A DNA stretch of 64,000 nt from assembly GCA_944474755.1 (NCBI GenBank), contig OX104114.1, positions 45,015,070 to 45,079,069 of the forward strand. The letters run 5' to 3'. Made by a program: the position numbers and the translations under genes. Below the pieces are notes generated by a model. That model worked only from the letters and a program-made list of their open reading frames with translations, made no database searches and was not told where the DNA came from. This DNA comes from Limnoperna fortunei. Its lineage: Eukaryota; Mollusca; Bivalvia; Mytilida; Modiolidae. Of this stretch, positions 32,406 to 44,728 are shown one piece after another (position 1 is the first letter of the stretch; the number at the start of each line of letters is the position of its first letter).

Positions 32406-32761
32406 AATACAATTTACTGTAATTTGAAAATAAATGATAAAACGTAATTCCTCAAAATGGAAACACAAACATATACAAACAAACAAAATGAGTGAGGAAA
32501 ACAACAAGCATCGAGACAAACAATAAAGAAACTATATAAAAAAACCTTTACAAAGTAAACGAAAATCTCATTGCATATGATAAAAGCCCTGTTATACAAG
32601 ATAATTATGTTAGATAAGTAAAACAAGTCATAATATGAATTAGAAAATACTGAGGTGTATTAAAACAATCTTACAATTACAAGTATCAGCAAATACTAAA
32701 CCATACCGTAAATTAAATTAAGAAACAACTCACATCCATTTAAACAAATGTGAGATATCAG
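32406..32761. other. Intergenic, nothing recognised
   Basis: No supported feature. Confidence 0.4.
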
Positions 32762-34239
32762 CCCAGCAAACAATTTTACGTCGTAGAAACGTCGTGAAAA
32801 TGTATGTTTTTTGGTTGCAGTAACGTTACTATATAACGTTATTTTTACGAAAAAATGGATGGTTTTCTTAACGTCGCCTTAACGTTTTTTGCAACCAATT
32901 TACGACGTTTAACAGACATTCACCAAACGTTAAGAAAAAATCGTGACGTACACCCGACATTTAGATTACGTATGATTTTGACTAAGATGTTCTCTAAACG
33001 TTGTCACAACATTAAAAATTATACATAACACGTTCCACAGACGTTTGTCTAACGTAATTGAAACAAGCAATTGTTGCATATATGAAAAAAAATTCTTCCT
33101 GAAAATGCTGTTCCGTTTTTTCCTCGATAGAAATATGTTCATAACCGCATCGTTTTTATTAACCACAACAATACATTTCTGATAGCCAACGTAAAACATA
33201 TGCAGGAGATCCCAAATGGTGAACATTTTAAGAATTCAAGGAACATAAAAAAATCTACATATAACTGCCTTTTTGTTTTCCAAAGCTCTGCTGCAGGCTC
33301 CTCAAAATACATAGTAGGGTAAAATACAAAATACGATTTTCAAAGGAAAAACGATGCAAATTATTTGTATAATTAAAATAGAAAAATTAATTAGTTTCCT
33401 ATTTTTTATTGTTTAAATATTACAAGACAAAACAGTAAATTAAGCCTCTGACACACATGTGTACAGGAAGACACAAAGAAAATAACAACAGTAGTTGATT
33501 TAAGACTTTTAGGCATTCCGTAATAATCTCCTTCGCATCCATTTCTGTGGCTGACGGATTATTTTTTTCTGTATGCCCCTGAAGAAGAAGAAAATTAATA
33601 AATCTTTCGGTATTTTTTGTCATCTGGTTAACAGTAGTTGCACTTCGATAAATTGGTCATTTGCAAAGATTTATAAGGGCTTACAGTTTCATATTTGTCC
33701 AAATAATAATAATTTAAGTGTTCACAAAACATTGTTGCTCTTCCTTTCATCTAAGCATGTATTATGTAACACGTAACAATCCTGTGTTGTGGATTTATTA
33801 TTAGTTATAATACAATGATTACGAAAATAACTTACGTATCATTATTTGACAACATACAGAAAGATTCAGTAATCATGGTAATGGGAGCTTTATTTTTCCC
33901 TATTAAACTGTAGTCAGATCATAATGCATTGCTGTCAGTTGTCTTCATCATTCGCCGTATGGAGTCCCAACCAGAGCTACCACCCAGAGCAGTAAGCAGC
34001 TTGAGCTATACGACGAAAAAAAAGATTTTACTATACATATAATCTTTATCTACTGAAATATGTGCAAAAATGAAAGAAGAAAATAGGAACCTGATTATTT
34101 CCTGTTTAAGCGATGTTTACAAAATATTTCAGTTTGGGGTCCAAATGCACATACGACTGACTGAAATGCGTTAAGGGCATATTTTACGAAAAAAAGATCA
34201 ACTATAAATACATTTTAAGACCCCAATGAATATGTCTTC

Positions 34240-34560
34240 TTCTTGTTGGTGGTTTTTAACGTCCTACACTGAAAAATAAATACCCTCGGTCGGACGGTTG
34301 TTAGTTGTTAGTAGTCCATGGACTCCATCATGGTGGGTTTGTCGAAGCCCAGCCTTCGGGATACCTAGTCGAAGAACTCGGCAGCTTATGTTCTACTAGC
34401 GGCCAGGCTGCTCCGATGTAACGTTGGCCTACTCCAGTACCCAATATGCGTAGGAGCATGTCCGCACTCTTACATTATTCTGCAGAGTGAGCAGCCAGTG
34501 TGTGCTTTCCTCTGACATTTATGACATGACTAGGTCTAAAATATTACTGCATTTTATACA
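34240..34560. other. GC-richer non-coding block inside the 32762-36112 element
   Basis: Base composition departs from its AT-rich surroundings (for example 'gtcgaagcccagccttcggg'). No coding motif or known repeat was recognised; it may be a separate inserted repeat. Confidence 0.3.
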
Positions 34561-34635
34561 CGCATTCCTACTCATTCTTGTTTTCATGGCGCTTACAGGA
34601 CTCAAGTGCGTGTAGTAGAACTTTAAATATTCGAA

Positions 34636-34920
34636 CGTGATTTTTAATTGATTGATTGGATGTCTGCTTTGCGTCCAGCGAGCAGTATTTCAGCTATATT
34701 CAGGACGGGGAAAGTTAACAAACAATAAATCAACGGAAAAAATACAATTTTGACTGCCGCTGGAAAAGTATGAAGTTTTGGGTAGGGGCGGAAATTATAG
34801 CCTTTTGTACCGGCTACAATGAGCCTACTTTTTTCGAAACCTACAAATTAAAGGGGTCTTTATCGTGAAAGGAGCGTTGCAATCTCCAAACACGTTACCC
34901 ACTACGGTCCGCGGTCAGGC
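34636..34920 (+). repeat. Dispersed repeat family, copy 1
   Basis: The order 'tgtctgctttgcgtccagcg', 'agcagtatttcagctat', 'ggaaattatagccttttgta..cggcta', 'ggtctttatcgtg..aggagcgtt' recurs at 42425-42670 and 60640-60850, with moderate to strong divergence. Non-coding; no terminal structure recognised. Confidence 0.6.
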
Positions 34921-36112
34921 TTTACATATTATGACCTGACAACCCCCCAACTAGAGGGTTTCCCCTTTCCGCCACCCGGGAACGCGCTGGCGATCTGTGG
35001 GTCGAGCACTGGGAACTTTCACGTGATTTTTAGGAAAAGGAATTTAAATTGTGCGAATGTCGCAACTAAACATATACAATATTCAAATTCGTGCTCTTAA
35101 AGAATTAAAAGAAGAATTATTACATATCACAAATATGCTTAACGTTTTCTTATGAATTTTTTCTATTGTATCTTGTATATTATAGTACTTATTTTTGATC
35201 TTTGTCTTTTCTGTCCATGTGGCGAATGACCCAGTTTTCTTTGTTTTAATAGCAAACACTCACAAGATCAAATTTCGCGTGCACGTGTGGTTTTACAACC
35301 CTTGTGTTATTTCATGACTCCTGCTATTTACATTCGATCGGCAAGAACAAAAAGCCACTGTAAGAGATATACAAAGAAATAAAGCAAACGAAACTGACTG
35401 GAAATTTTTAATAAATTCTGGTAGAAATTCATAACATTTTATACAATTTAAAGTATCTATGTTGCAAACCCCCACCCGGGTAAATCGCCAGTTATTAAAA
35501 AGAACACTGTAAGAGACATAATTTGAAAAAAGCAAAACATATTGAGAAGAAACATGCTAATTAAATTGTTGTGGCAATTCATTTATTTAATAAAATGTAA
35601 AGAATCTATTATGTCGAAATCCTCCCACCCTCGTCAATCCATGAAAGATTTTTAAACCGAAATAAAAATTGTTTAATATCTTTTGTTTTAAATACATAAA
35701 ATATTTAAACTATATTTTTTATTTTAAAATATACGTGTTAAACTGTAAAATATTTATATCTAATCTCCATCTATCCCAACCCAACACACTATTTAAAAAA
35801 ATATCGTACATGGGTTCTTAATAAGTCGAACACTAATAAACGTTACAAGGACGTTGCAAATATGTTTATTGTAACGTAAAAAACACGTTGAATTAAAGTT
35901 ATGTTTAACGTGATTTTACAACGTCTACACAATGTTATACAAATGTTGCTATTTTTGACAATGTTTTAAAAACGTCAGTTAAAGGTGCCTAATTACGTTA
36001 CGAATTAAAGACTTAACAACAACGTTGCATTTTCGTTGTAGATAAGTAACGTCAGGTCCGACATTCACACAACTTATAACAAACGTTAGATTTACGTCAT
36101 GTGTTTGCTGGG

Positions 36113-37379
36113 AGGTGTTCCGGATAAAGACAATATTTTGCTTTGAATACACTTGTGATAGCTGTTATGTTCCTAGAGATGTGAGGTCATAAACACATGC
36201 AGAGACTAGTAAAATAACAGAGAAAAGACAGTAATACAAATACCTGGCAACAATCAAAACCAAATTAAGATGGCATCTATAATGTTAACGATTTAAAGTT
36301 TGTCATAACCTCCTACTTTATCAGACTATTTGATAGCAACAATATTTGGACAATAAGTGCTCAGCCGAAAATATCTCATTATATCTATGTGTATACTCTT
36401 AAACAGGAGCTGGAGACATAATAACACACAGAAATGGCAAAACTCTATGACAAGGACATTTACTACATCTCGCTTGCTTCATAGAAAAGGTGAAATTATA
36501 CGAATATGCTAGATTTTGTCTGTTGTCTTAAAAAAATTTTAATACATCTTCTATGATACCGAAACAATGTGGCAAAATCCAACACAGGAAGTACCCAAAT
36601 TCTGTACAAAAATCAAAATTTTAAATTTGAAAAATCTATTAATACGGTATTTTCAAGTCGACAACATCAATATGAGCGACCACTTTTTTGTTTCTCTCAT
36701 TATGTTGTGTGTATTACTGGCTATATTTTTTTGTATTACATATAATTCTTTCAGCATGATTCCGCTATATTTTAATACACAAAATGTATTTCACTTGCTT
36801 ATTTCTTTCTATAATAGTCGTAAGGTAAAGCATTAAATGTTATAATACGTTCCTTTTATTTATTGTTTACATATTCTCTTTTAACCAATAAAAAGTTGAT
36901 ATTAAACCTTACATAGGTAAAATACTATAAAAATAACGTACTACATGGAAAGACCATCATACTGAATACTGTCTTACTGAAGACTGGTATAATCCAGATT
37001 TTAAAAAGATCTTACGATAAACACATCACGATGCCTTCCAATCACAAATTTGTTAATGTTTCGATGTTAATGAAGCCGATATAAAAGTGCAATTATAGCA
37101 GCTATTGAATTTGTATAATTTTATCCACAGTATAAGAAGAAGTATTTATTGATGTAATTTCAGATAAATGGACAGGTCATAACGTTAATATGCGAAATCC
37201 AAGAGTTGTTTTAGATTTTTTTTACAAAAGAGAACGTTAATATTAAAGAGATATTGTTAAAATAGTAAACAAAACACATATTAGCCACTAACCTTGCACT
37301 GACGATTTGTTCAGCAGAGATCAGACCTCGCGAATAAAGAGAGAGATATTTACACACGTGCATATGGTTTTATGTGAAT
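36113..37379. other. 5' region of the receptor at 37380
   Basis: No repeat or second gene recognised. It contains the TATA-like site at 37080 and, near 37364, an out-of-frame ATG upstream of the receptor start. Confidence 0.35.
37080..37087 (+). promoter_or_regulatory. TATA-like site 5' of the receptor at 37380
   Basis: TATAAAAG about 290 bp before the start codon. In such AT-rich DNA this could be chance. Confidence 0.25.
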
Positions 37380-38366
37380 ATGGCAAATTACAGTATGGGA
37401 ACACGTGTTGGCTGTTTGATGTTTTCCTTTACCATTTATATAATAGGAACGGTAGGAAATATACTTATTATGTGGACAATAGCAAAGGTCAAACATATGA
37501 GAACTGTTCAAAATTTAATGGTGGCGTTACTGGCAGCAGTGGACTTATTAATATGTGGATATTTATTGCCTTTTAGTATGCATGTGCTTATTTCAAACAG
37601 GGAACCAGAACGACAGCTTTGCAGATTTCAAGCTATCATCACTGCTTTTCTGTTTTCCTGCAGTATAGAGTTTTTAATGCTCATTGCGATAGCTAGGTAT
37701 GTTAAAATTTGTCACAGCCACAAATTTAACTCCATTTTTACAGTAAAAAATATAATATTAGCGGCATTTGTAGGATGTTTAGTTGCTGCTACTTTTTCTT
37801 CTTCCTTATGGTTTTCTGAAGAACTTTGGATTTTCGAAAAAGACATGCACATGTGTATATTTAATCGCTATGGAAACATAGTGTTCTCAGTCGTGTTTAT
37901 GTTTTCATTGGTTGTGGTACCAACAGGTGTAACAGGATTTTGTTATATTCAGATATATCGGTATGTCAGTAAAGCTAACAAAGAATTACATAAACATTGG
38001 AACAATGGTTTGGCACGGCGTCGACTAAAATATGAACAAATGTTGACAAAGTCACAATTTGCCGTCTTTATTGCGTATATGTTCATGTACTTTCCATTCG
38101 GAATTACTGCCGTAGGTGGTAACAGGTCAGATTTTCCGGATGTCATGCATACAGTGTCTATATACTTGTGTTATTTTAATAGTTGTATAAATTGTGTTCT
38201 GTATGGAGTTTTAAACAAAAATATGAGAGAAGCTTATTTGGAATCACTTCCATGCATTATCAGAAAACAAAAATCAAGAATTGTACCCATCACTGTATCT
38301 GGAAATATTAGCATCAATACGAGACGACAAAATACAACATTTACTGACGAGAACAGTTTAAACTAA
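37380..38366 (+). CDS. Rhodopsin-like (class A) GPCR, intact, plus-strand subgroup
   Basis: A single-exon receptor of 328 residues. I chose ATG 37380 (A at -3, G at +4); the frame is open further only through a GTG, which is not a normal animal start. N-glycosylation site N3-Y-S. TM1 about 10-34 with N27; TM2 46-70 with D55; TM3 81-107 starting at C81, which pairs with ECL2 C159; ARY (105-107) instead of D/E-RY; TM5 166-194 with P181; TM6 225-248 with YFPFG and P239; TM7 255-277 with N271-C-V-L-Y275 in place of NPxxY; helix 8 and C292 as a possible palmitoylation site. ICL3 has the cluster's signature ELHKHWNNG. The layout is nearest to melatonin-receptor/moody-like receptors; ligand unknown. 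A candidate AATAAA lies at 38735. Confidence 0.94.
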   Translation: MANYSMGTRVGCLMFSFTIYIIGTVGNILIMWTIAKVKHMRTVQNLMVALLAAVDLLICGYLLPFSMHVLISNREPERQLCRFQAIITAFLFSCSIEFLMLIAIARYVKICHSHKFNSIFTVKNIILAAFVGCLVAATFSSSLWFSEELWIFEKDMHMCIFNRYGNIVFSVVFMFSLVVVPTGVTGFCYIQIYRYVSKANKELHKHWNNGLARRRLKYEQMLTKSQFAVFIAYMFMYFPFGITAVGGNRSDFPDVMHTVSIYLCYFNSCINCVLYGVLNKNMREAYLESLPCIIRKQKSRIVPITVSGNISINTRRQNTTFTDENSLN

Positions 38367-39774
38367 ATTGTAGAGCGATACGTGCTTATAGAATGATGTT
38401 TTTGAGTCCATGTCAACCTTGTGTAAAGTTTAATGAATTTTTTCATTCATAATTGCACAAATTTTATGCCAACGAAATAATCGTTGAAATTTACTGGCGA
38501 CTTTACCATTAATTTGTTAAGCATGCCAGTTAACAAGGTTACATGACACTAATTTTAAACAGTTATTTTAACGGCAAGTAATTGTATATTTTTCTGTGTC
38601 ATCCACTGCAAGGTATTGAATTAAGTTCCTAAGAGCTAAACACATAAAACAACAATGTTCTTGTTATTTAAGGAAAATGTAGGATACTTATGGAAGGTTC
38701 ATCACGCCCTAAGTTTAAATGTGTCCTTAATAGAAATAAAACATTGGCTGCGTTGATTTAATGAATCTTTAAATATCTTACACATTTTGGAAATTTTTGT
38801 TTATAGATATTACAAGTTAAGCTGGGAATCACCATTATCTTCTATGTGATTTAATTAAAACTTTAACAATAAATTAAATCTACAGTTTGTGTCTAGATCC
38901 TTATCTGCAGTTAGTGTATACAAAACGATCATTGACAAGTACGTATTAAGTACAGCATTCAAAAGTTGATTCAAAGAAACATACCAGTTTTTGAATCAAA
39001 TTTACTTTTGAAAACTAGGTGTTTCACATTTCGTTGAAAAACAGTCAATTTCAGTTTAAACCATCTTTTGTTCATAGTTCCTTATGAATGAAAGCAAAGC
39101 ATCTGTATCATTCAGTGGAACCAATACTTGTTTCAGTTGAGATCGTAGTTGTTACCCGAAAAGTTGATTTTGTAAACAAAGCCAACGTGATAGCAACTTT
39201 AGTCTTAAATATTTTAGCGTTGATAGTATCTTATTGTTCAGTTAATAGTAATTAGAGAGAGTTATTTAATATAGTATTGTATATTGTAAAATGGATAGAG
39301 CAGTTCAGATAAAGTCAAAATGACACAATAACTGGAATTTGTCGACGCAAGTATAAAATTGTAAAAAATTTTGTTTTACTGTATTTCCTAATAGTAAAGT
39401 AAAACTTTTTTATAAGATAATTTCTAGTTTTAATCTTTAGACTACCCGAATCTTCTATCTTCCGCTTATCTTCCCCTTTATATTTGAGTAGACAAACAAA
39501 GTTCATGAATATTAATAGCTAATGCAAATTCATTTCTTGATCTTTCCGAATAGAAATTTAGAAATTGAAACACATATTGATTAACATGTATGAAGTCTCA
39601 AATTTGTTTTATCAAATATGCTTCATTTTACCCAAATATGATTTTTCATAACGTTCGAAATTTATGTATTCATTACCATTAAAATGGTGTAGTTATTCAC
39701 ATATATGTATTTCTGTTTATATTATATTTTTGCACTGTTTAATTAATCAAATGTTTATTTTAATAAAACTACTT
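38367..39774. other. 3' region of the receptor, nothing else recognised
   Basis: AT-rich non-coding sequence; no repeat family seen. Confidence 0.4.
38735..38740 (+). terminator. Candidate polyadenylation signal of the receptor at 37380
   Basis: AATAAA about 370 bp after the stop codon. Confidence 0.3.
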
Positions 39775-40245
39775 AAGCCTTCTGAGAGCAATTAAGAAAT
39801 AATTCACGGAGGCTGTGGTTTATCATTGTTTTACCACGGGGTGACCATTTATGTCGTATTATTTTATCCCTCGCTATCGCTCGGGATAAAATAACGACAT
39901 AAATGGTCATCCCGTGGTAAAACAATGATAAATCACAGCCTCCGTGAATTATTTCTATTCTAATAAGACAATTTAAGTACATTTATAATATTTTCGTACC
40001 TATAGAAAACATCATTTCCGCCATAAACTGGCTGTTCCGTCAATGTAACACACAATATATTGCAACGGATAATTATAGCGCGTGTCGCTATTTATAAGAT
40101 TCATACGTCATATGCAATAGCTTTCCGGTGGGAGTTACAGTTTTGTAATTTAAACAGCCATTTAAAACACGCCCTTCTAGCGCGTGTTGCTCATAGATAA
40201 ATCATTTTTTTACCACAGTTGTGGTCTCAAAGCCTTTGAAGCACG
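39775..40245. mobile_element. ~470-bp palindrome-bearing element, copy 1
   Basis: Shares its whole layout with 61437-61877: a long palindrome, then 'agctgttccgtcaatgt', 'acggataattatag', 'gcgcgtgttgctcata' and 'accac.gttgtggt.tcaaa'. Two diverged copies in the same orientation, both 3' of plus-strand receptors. No coding sequence. Probably a non-autonomous repeat. Confidence 0.7.
39796..39955. repeat. 160-bp near-perfect palindrome
   Basis: The arms of about 74 bp start 'gaaataattcacggaggctg' and meet around a ~10-bp centre near 39871-39880 ('tcgctatcgc'). Mismatches are very few, so the copy is either young or kept by gene conversion. It would form a strong cruciform or hairpin RNA. Confidence 0.92.
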
Positions 40246-41384
40246 TCATATTAGAATATACATTTGATTTGTTACAAAGAAAATTAGTAGTTTTTTCCGT
40301 TCTACGCCAATGCATATGGATGAAGTAAGTAAACAGTTAATTGGTAATTAGGCAATATAACAGCAGTACTAGACACAGCTTAGTGGTGATATATCGACCT
40401 GCTTTTGTTTACATAAACTTGGCAAAAAATAGTTTGCACTATTACTCGACTTTCTTTTAAAATAACTGTATACCCTTGGTCAAATTGCTAAAATAAGTTT
40501 CTTTAATCTCCCGTCTTGTGTAGGGCGTGTTCAAATAAAAACTTGGAAAATGTTATATTTTGTTGTTTATTCATTAAACAAAAAAAAATTCATTCAAATG
40601 ATTTTTAGGAATGGAAATCTTGTTCTTACCACTAAACAATTTGTTTTATATAATTTAACACTTAATGGTATATTGTTTGTTGAAATGTTCTGTTTTTGAT
40701 GTCGTTTATTAGAAACTTAGCAACTTTGATACATTTCATCAGCGCATAGTGTACTTATTTGTCAACTGTTTTGAAATTGTATAACTTTGATGAACCTGTA
40801 TGTTGTCATAATTATAATTTAGTTTCAAGTGCAGTACCAAACACATTTGATAGATTGTTCTTCGGATCATTTTACTAGCTTTCAAAAACAACAATGATCC
40901 ATAGACATGTGTAAAGCCCTGTCTTTTTTTCTTAAATACCACAACAGAATTAAGAAACTCGCTGATGACTATTAAGCTTATTTAAGTGTTATACAAGGCC
41001 AATTAAAAAGAAGGGATCCTTGTACAAAAGGACCTTATCATCAACTTTATTTCTTTGATGATAACAGTCGACGGATATTTTTTTGATTGTATGATGTAAA
41101 ATATGGTTGGTTGAAGTAATATCACAACCTTAAAAATAAAAAAAAAATTATTTTGAAAAAAAGATTCCACAATACCTAGTTATTCAAAGCACTTAAATTC
41201 AAAGGAAACATGTGAGACGTAAATGATTTTAATAAAAATAATATATTTCGTCCTTTGTCATGTTGAGTTAATAGTAAGTTCTGTTTCTATCAGTCGTTTA
41301 ACACCAGTGTGTAAGTATTAACAAAGTTTTAATATCGTGTGTAACTTTTGCTCACACAGGTGATCCTATTAACTTCATCAAAAT
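40246..41384. other. Intergenic, nothing recognised
   Basis: No supported feature. Confidence 0.4.
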
Positions 41385-41935
41385 ACCAACGAATTATTGT
41401 GTTACTTAGGGCTATTGTTGTTGCTATGCCTGTTCCAGTTCTGCTAATGTCTGTACCAGTCGCTTTTGTACATGCACTAGAGGATCAATGATGTCCCATA
41501 TGTGCTCAATTGGAATCAAGCTTACAGTCACATGGCACACATACCCAAACTATTAATACTAAACCATACTCAAACTGAACAGATTTAGCAATTTGCGCAC
41601 GGCATAAGCAGTGTCTGTATGGGACTGAGAGGCTGGGCTTAGCACCATTGCAAACGTGCATTTTTATGTCTATGTTTGAGCAATGGACGTACCATGAATT
41701 ATAATTTAAAACGTAAAATCTACTACATAGTGGCCTTGATATAAGCACACGGTAAGTCGTCCCGAAGCCCTATCTTCACAGTGAGATGTTGCTGGGACTA
41801 TTCCAGATTAAGAAATAGAATTTGTCTTTTGATGTTTACTTACAATTTAGCTAATCGTTGAATGTTTTGGCCCACACGCCGAGAAATTTGTTTTGCAGAC
41901 ATTCGCGTATTTCTCACTACCAATAATTCTGATCG
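41385..41935 (-). pseudogene. Tc1-type transposase relic
   Basis: The minus-strand translation near 41515-41435 reads IEHIWDIIDPLVHVQKRLVQ followed by TLAELEQA. This matches the block after the last catalytic residue (NPIEHIWD..) of Tc1-family transposases. Near 41900, ISRRVGQNIQRLAKL resembles a helix-turn-helix piece. Stops are frequent and no terminal repeats were found. A different lineage from the element at 14341-15966. Confidence 0.6.
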
Positions 41936-42424
41936 AAAATTATGTGACAACTAGGGCGGACCCATTTGTAGAACAGATTGAAACAAGGATTCAAGTAAAA
42001 ATGTACATGTGCATTGTAATCAGTTAAGTTGTATTTTTTCACTCAAAATGTTTAAATTTAAGTCTTTTATTTCATTTTATACTATGTGCTGCAATTCTTT
42101 TTCTACTTTTTCTATTTATTTGTTTCTTTATTTAGTTATTTATTTAATTATTAATTTATTTATTTATTTCCAATTGGGTTACAGATTAAAACTCAGTTAA
42201 CACTCGTACTTATGCAATGTCATATGTCTAATGAAAACACTGCACGAAACTCAAGATAAATTCTGCTCTTTAACAAAAAAGCTGTCATGTTCAAACTTCC
42301 AACTATAGTAATAAACTTACATCTCACAGCTTTGTTTTGATATGTATCTTAACTCCTAGTTGTTTGTGTTCTATTCTAAATTTATTTTTGTAAATGCACA
42401 AAGGTTTTTATGATCAGTAGTTTA

Positions 42425-42670
42425 TTAGTTCGGCGTTTGCTTCCCATCCAGTTAGCAGTATTTTAGCTATTTTCTAACAAGCCAAATAGGGCAAGTTGGA
42501 AAAAAGGGCATATCTATCGAATGAATCTGGTAAGTTATGGGAATAACTAGGGGCAGATAATTTAGTACTTCGTAGCGGCTATAAAGAGCTTACTTTATTA
42601 AACACTTTCAAAATGGGTCTTTATTGTCCCAGGAGCGTTACACTTGTAACTCACTGTTGTCCGTTATGTT
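42425..42670 (+). repeat. Dispersed repeat family, copy 2
   Basis: Matches 34636-34920: 'cccatccagttagcagtatt', 'ttagtacttcgtagcggcta', 'gggtctttattgtcccagga' and 'gcgtta'. Confidence 0.6.
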
Positions 42671-43203
42671 TTCACAAAGTGTCAATACGTTAGATATAAG
42701 GCACGAATGTGGCAATAGATAATACATAAATACATAAAAACTAATTACATAAAAAGTAAATCGTCATGTGATAAGCACACTTAATATATTGATGTAGAAA
42801 CATCTATAATAATTTTAAATAGGTTAAATATCTCAATAATTCCGTATAGAAAACATTAATTCGATGAAAGCGTTTATATATACATTTTTGAAAATGGTAA
42901 GCAAATTTAAATCAATATATATGTAGTTACAGTACTGTTTTAAAAAGGTGAAACGGGGAAAGACATAACTAACTAATTGATGTACCATGCTAATATATTG
43001 AATTTGTGATGAACGTTTTTACTCGGTTATTGTTTTTACTACTTACCTATATTTATATACTCGAAATCGAAACGAATACTAGATTTTTAAGATTTTAAGA
43101 CGTATTTCGATAAAGATTTCACAATCAAAATATAGATATTCATTAAAAAGGTTTAAATTTAAAAAAGGTTCAGTCCTTGCTTTAAAGGTTGGTGAATAAA
43201 AGT
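42671..43203. other. Intergenic, nothing recognised
   Basis: No supported feature. Confidence 0.4.
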
Positions 43204-43780
43204 CTAACAGTTAAAAATACTTAAGTTCACGTGTAAGTTAGTACCTGTGTGTCCACCTCTAGCTTCAAAAACCAATCTGCATCTCCACGGCATAGAGAGA
43301 ATCATTGTTTTTACTCTATTACGTGGGACTAATACCACTTCCTGTTCCAATATTTGAAGGACCTGATGGGAGTCTAAATCTCTGACGCACATGTTTATAC
43401 AGCGGGTCCCTCAATTGTTTACTTGGAACACATGATTTGGCAGTCCAAGATAGTATATTACGATTGGATTATTTCGTCTGTACCTTTCAGTGGTTATATG
43501 GCATGTGAGATATACCAGTTCTGTTGTACGGTCTTTAGAATTCGTCGCCCAAATAATTACACTGAAGATATCCACTTCCTGAACACAGGAGAACCAGTTT
43601 CACTCCATTTGCGGAACGTTTAGACCCACAATCTGTTGCACCATCAGACTCTTTCTCGTCTGTCAAAACTACTCTAAAATTGCCTTCTGGGTGCAATGTC
43701 ATAATGTCGAAGTCGGTTGCAGACATTTTGCGAGCCGATCTTCTCAATCCAAGGCATTCCTACTGCAGTTCATGCGGCAA
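43204..43780 (-). pseudogene. Tc1-type transposase C-terminal relic
   Basis: Minus-strand frame at 43392-43204 contains LEQEVVLVPRNRVKTMILSM then PWRCRLVFEARGGHTG, matching the C-terminal block (P.N.(I/V)R.L..SMPRRC.AV..ARGGHTRY) of many Tc1-like transposases. The 43747-43535 frame has VLTDEKESDG, possibly the first catalytic-Asp region (LFTDESRF). Disrupted between these. Confidence 0.55.
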
Positions 43781-44531
43781 CGATTTTATTTCGTAGATGA
43801 AATACCCTGTTTACCGATCTTGACCTCTAGACATGACAATATTTTAACGTTTATGATCATTTCAAGATTTAAACCTCGTCCTTTCATGCATTGTAACGTA
43901 GCAATTGAAATAAAAACAAGTTGACTTGTAAAACGTTAGCCAAATTTCAAGGGAATAATGAGCCACCGTGCTCAATAGGCAGAGAGCCCAATTAAACGGA
44001 CAAACCTTCAAAGTCGACAACTTACCTGTAAAAAATCAATGACTTAATTAATGATTTAATAATTAATACTAATTTTCATTTTGATCAGTTTCAAAGGGCT
44101 ATGCGTTTCATTTTGTATCAGTATATGTGAGAACGTATCCAACATTTTACGTTTTCTTAATCGATAAGTAGTGTAACGTAACTCATAAAGTGGATACCAG
44201 TAGTGTGCTGTACCTCGATAAAAAGTTTTTTGAAGGCATACAGGTTTTTGTCAAATGTACTTGCACTTACAAAAATTAACATACAAATTGTACACCATTG
44301 TAACAATTATTTTTTTTTATCAGCAATACGTTTAAATATAATGAAGATGCAAGTAAGTAGCACATAATAGCCACACGTGTGCTCAACTGTAAATATATAT
44401 TTGCAACAATTACACATTTTTGTTTAATGCTCTGTGCTTTTACATTGCCAATCAAGTCAGGCGAAATTATTTGGCTGTAAATTTGTAAAATGTGCTAACA
44501 GTCATTTCAAGAAAGAAATAAATACACAGTT
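43781..44531. other. Intergenic, nothing recognised
   Basis: No supported feature. Confidence 0.4.
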
Positions 44532-44728
44532 AGTGTACTATTGATCACGTGGTGTTTCAACACTGAGATTTTGGGTTCGAGTATCGCTGTGGGCAGGGCA
44601 AGTTTCTCGACCGAAGGTAGGGGTTTTTCTCTGGGTACTCCAGCTTCCTCTCTAATAAAACCTGGACGCCATGATATATCTGAAAAATTGGTAAAAGTGG
44701 CATTCAACAGCATTCAAACAACCAAACA
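44532..44728 (+). mobile_element. tRNA-derived SINE, 5'-truncated with internal deletion
   Basis: Contains 'ctattgatcacgtggt', the B-box region 'gggttcgagtatcgc', 'ctgggtactccagcttcctc', 'cctggacgccatga' and a decayed CAAA tail. The stretch between the head and 'ccgaaggtaggggt' is shortened. Confidence 0.85.

Larger units (their letters stand above)
32762..36112. mobile_element. ~3.35-kb element with CCCAGCAAACA ends and ACGTT-rich arms
   Basis: The exact 11-bp inverted ends 'cccagcaaaca' (32762-32772) and 'tgtttgctggg' (36102-36112) are each followed inward by about 300 bp dense in AACGTT/ACGTC/AACGT words (32770-33055 and 35830-36090), far above the AT-rich background. This is the look of a DNA transposon with subterminal transposase-binding motifs. 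The interior has no transposase frame and holds another repeat (34636-34920). No target duplication is clear. Superfamily not recognised. Confidence 0.6.

Noticed and set aside
37374..37379. GTG-initiated extension of the receptor at 37380
   Set aside because: GTG is not an expected animal start; the ATG at 37380 has a strong context and aligns with the other receptors.
37307..37576. 89-codon open frame overlapping the receptor at 37380
   Set aside because: Out-of-frame shadow of the receptor's TM1-TM2 coding region.
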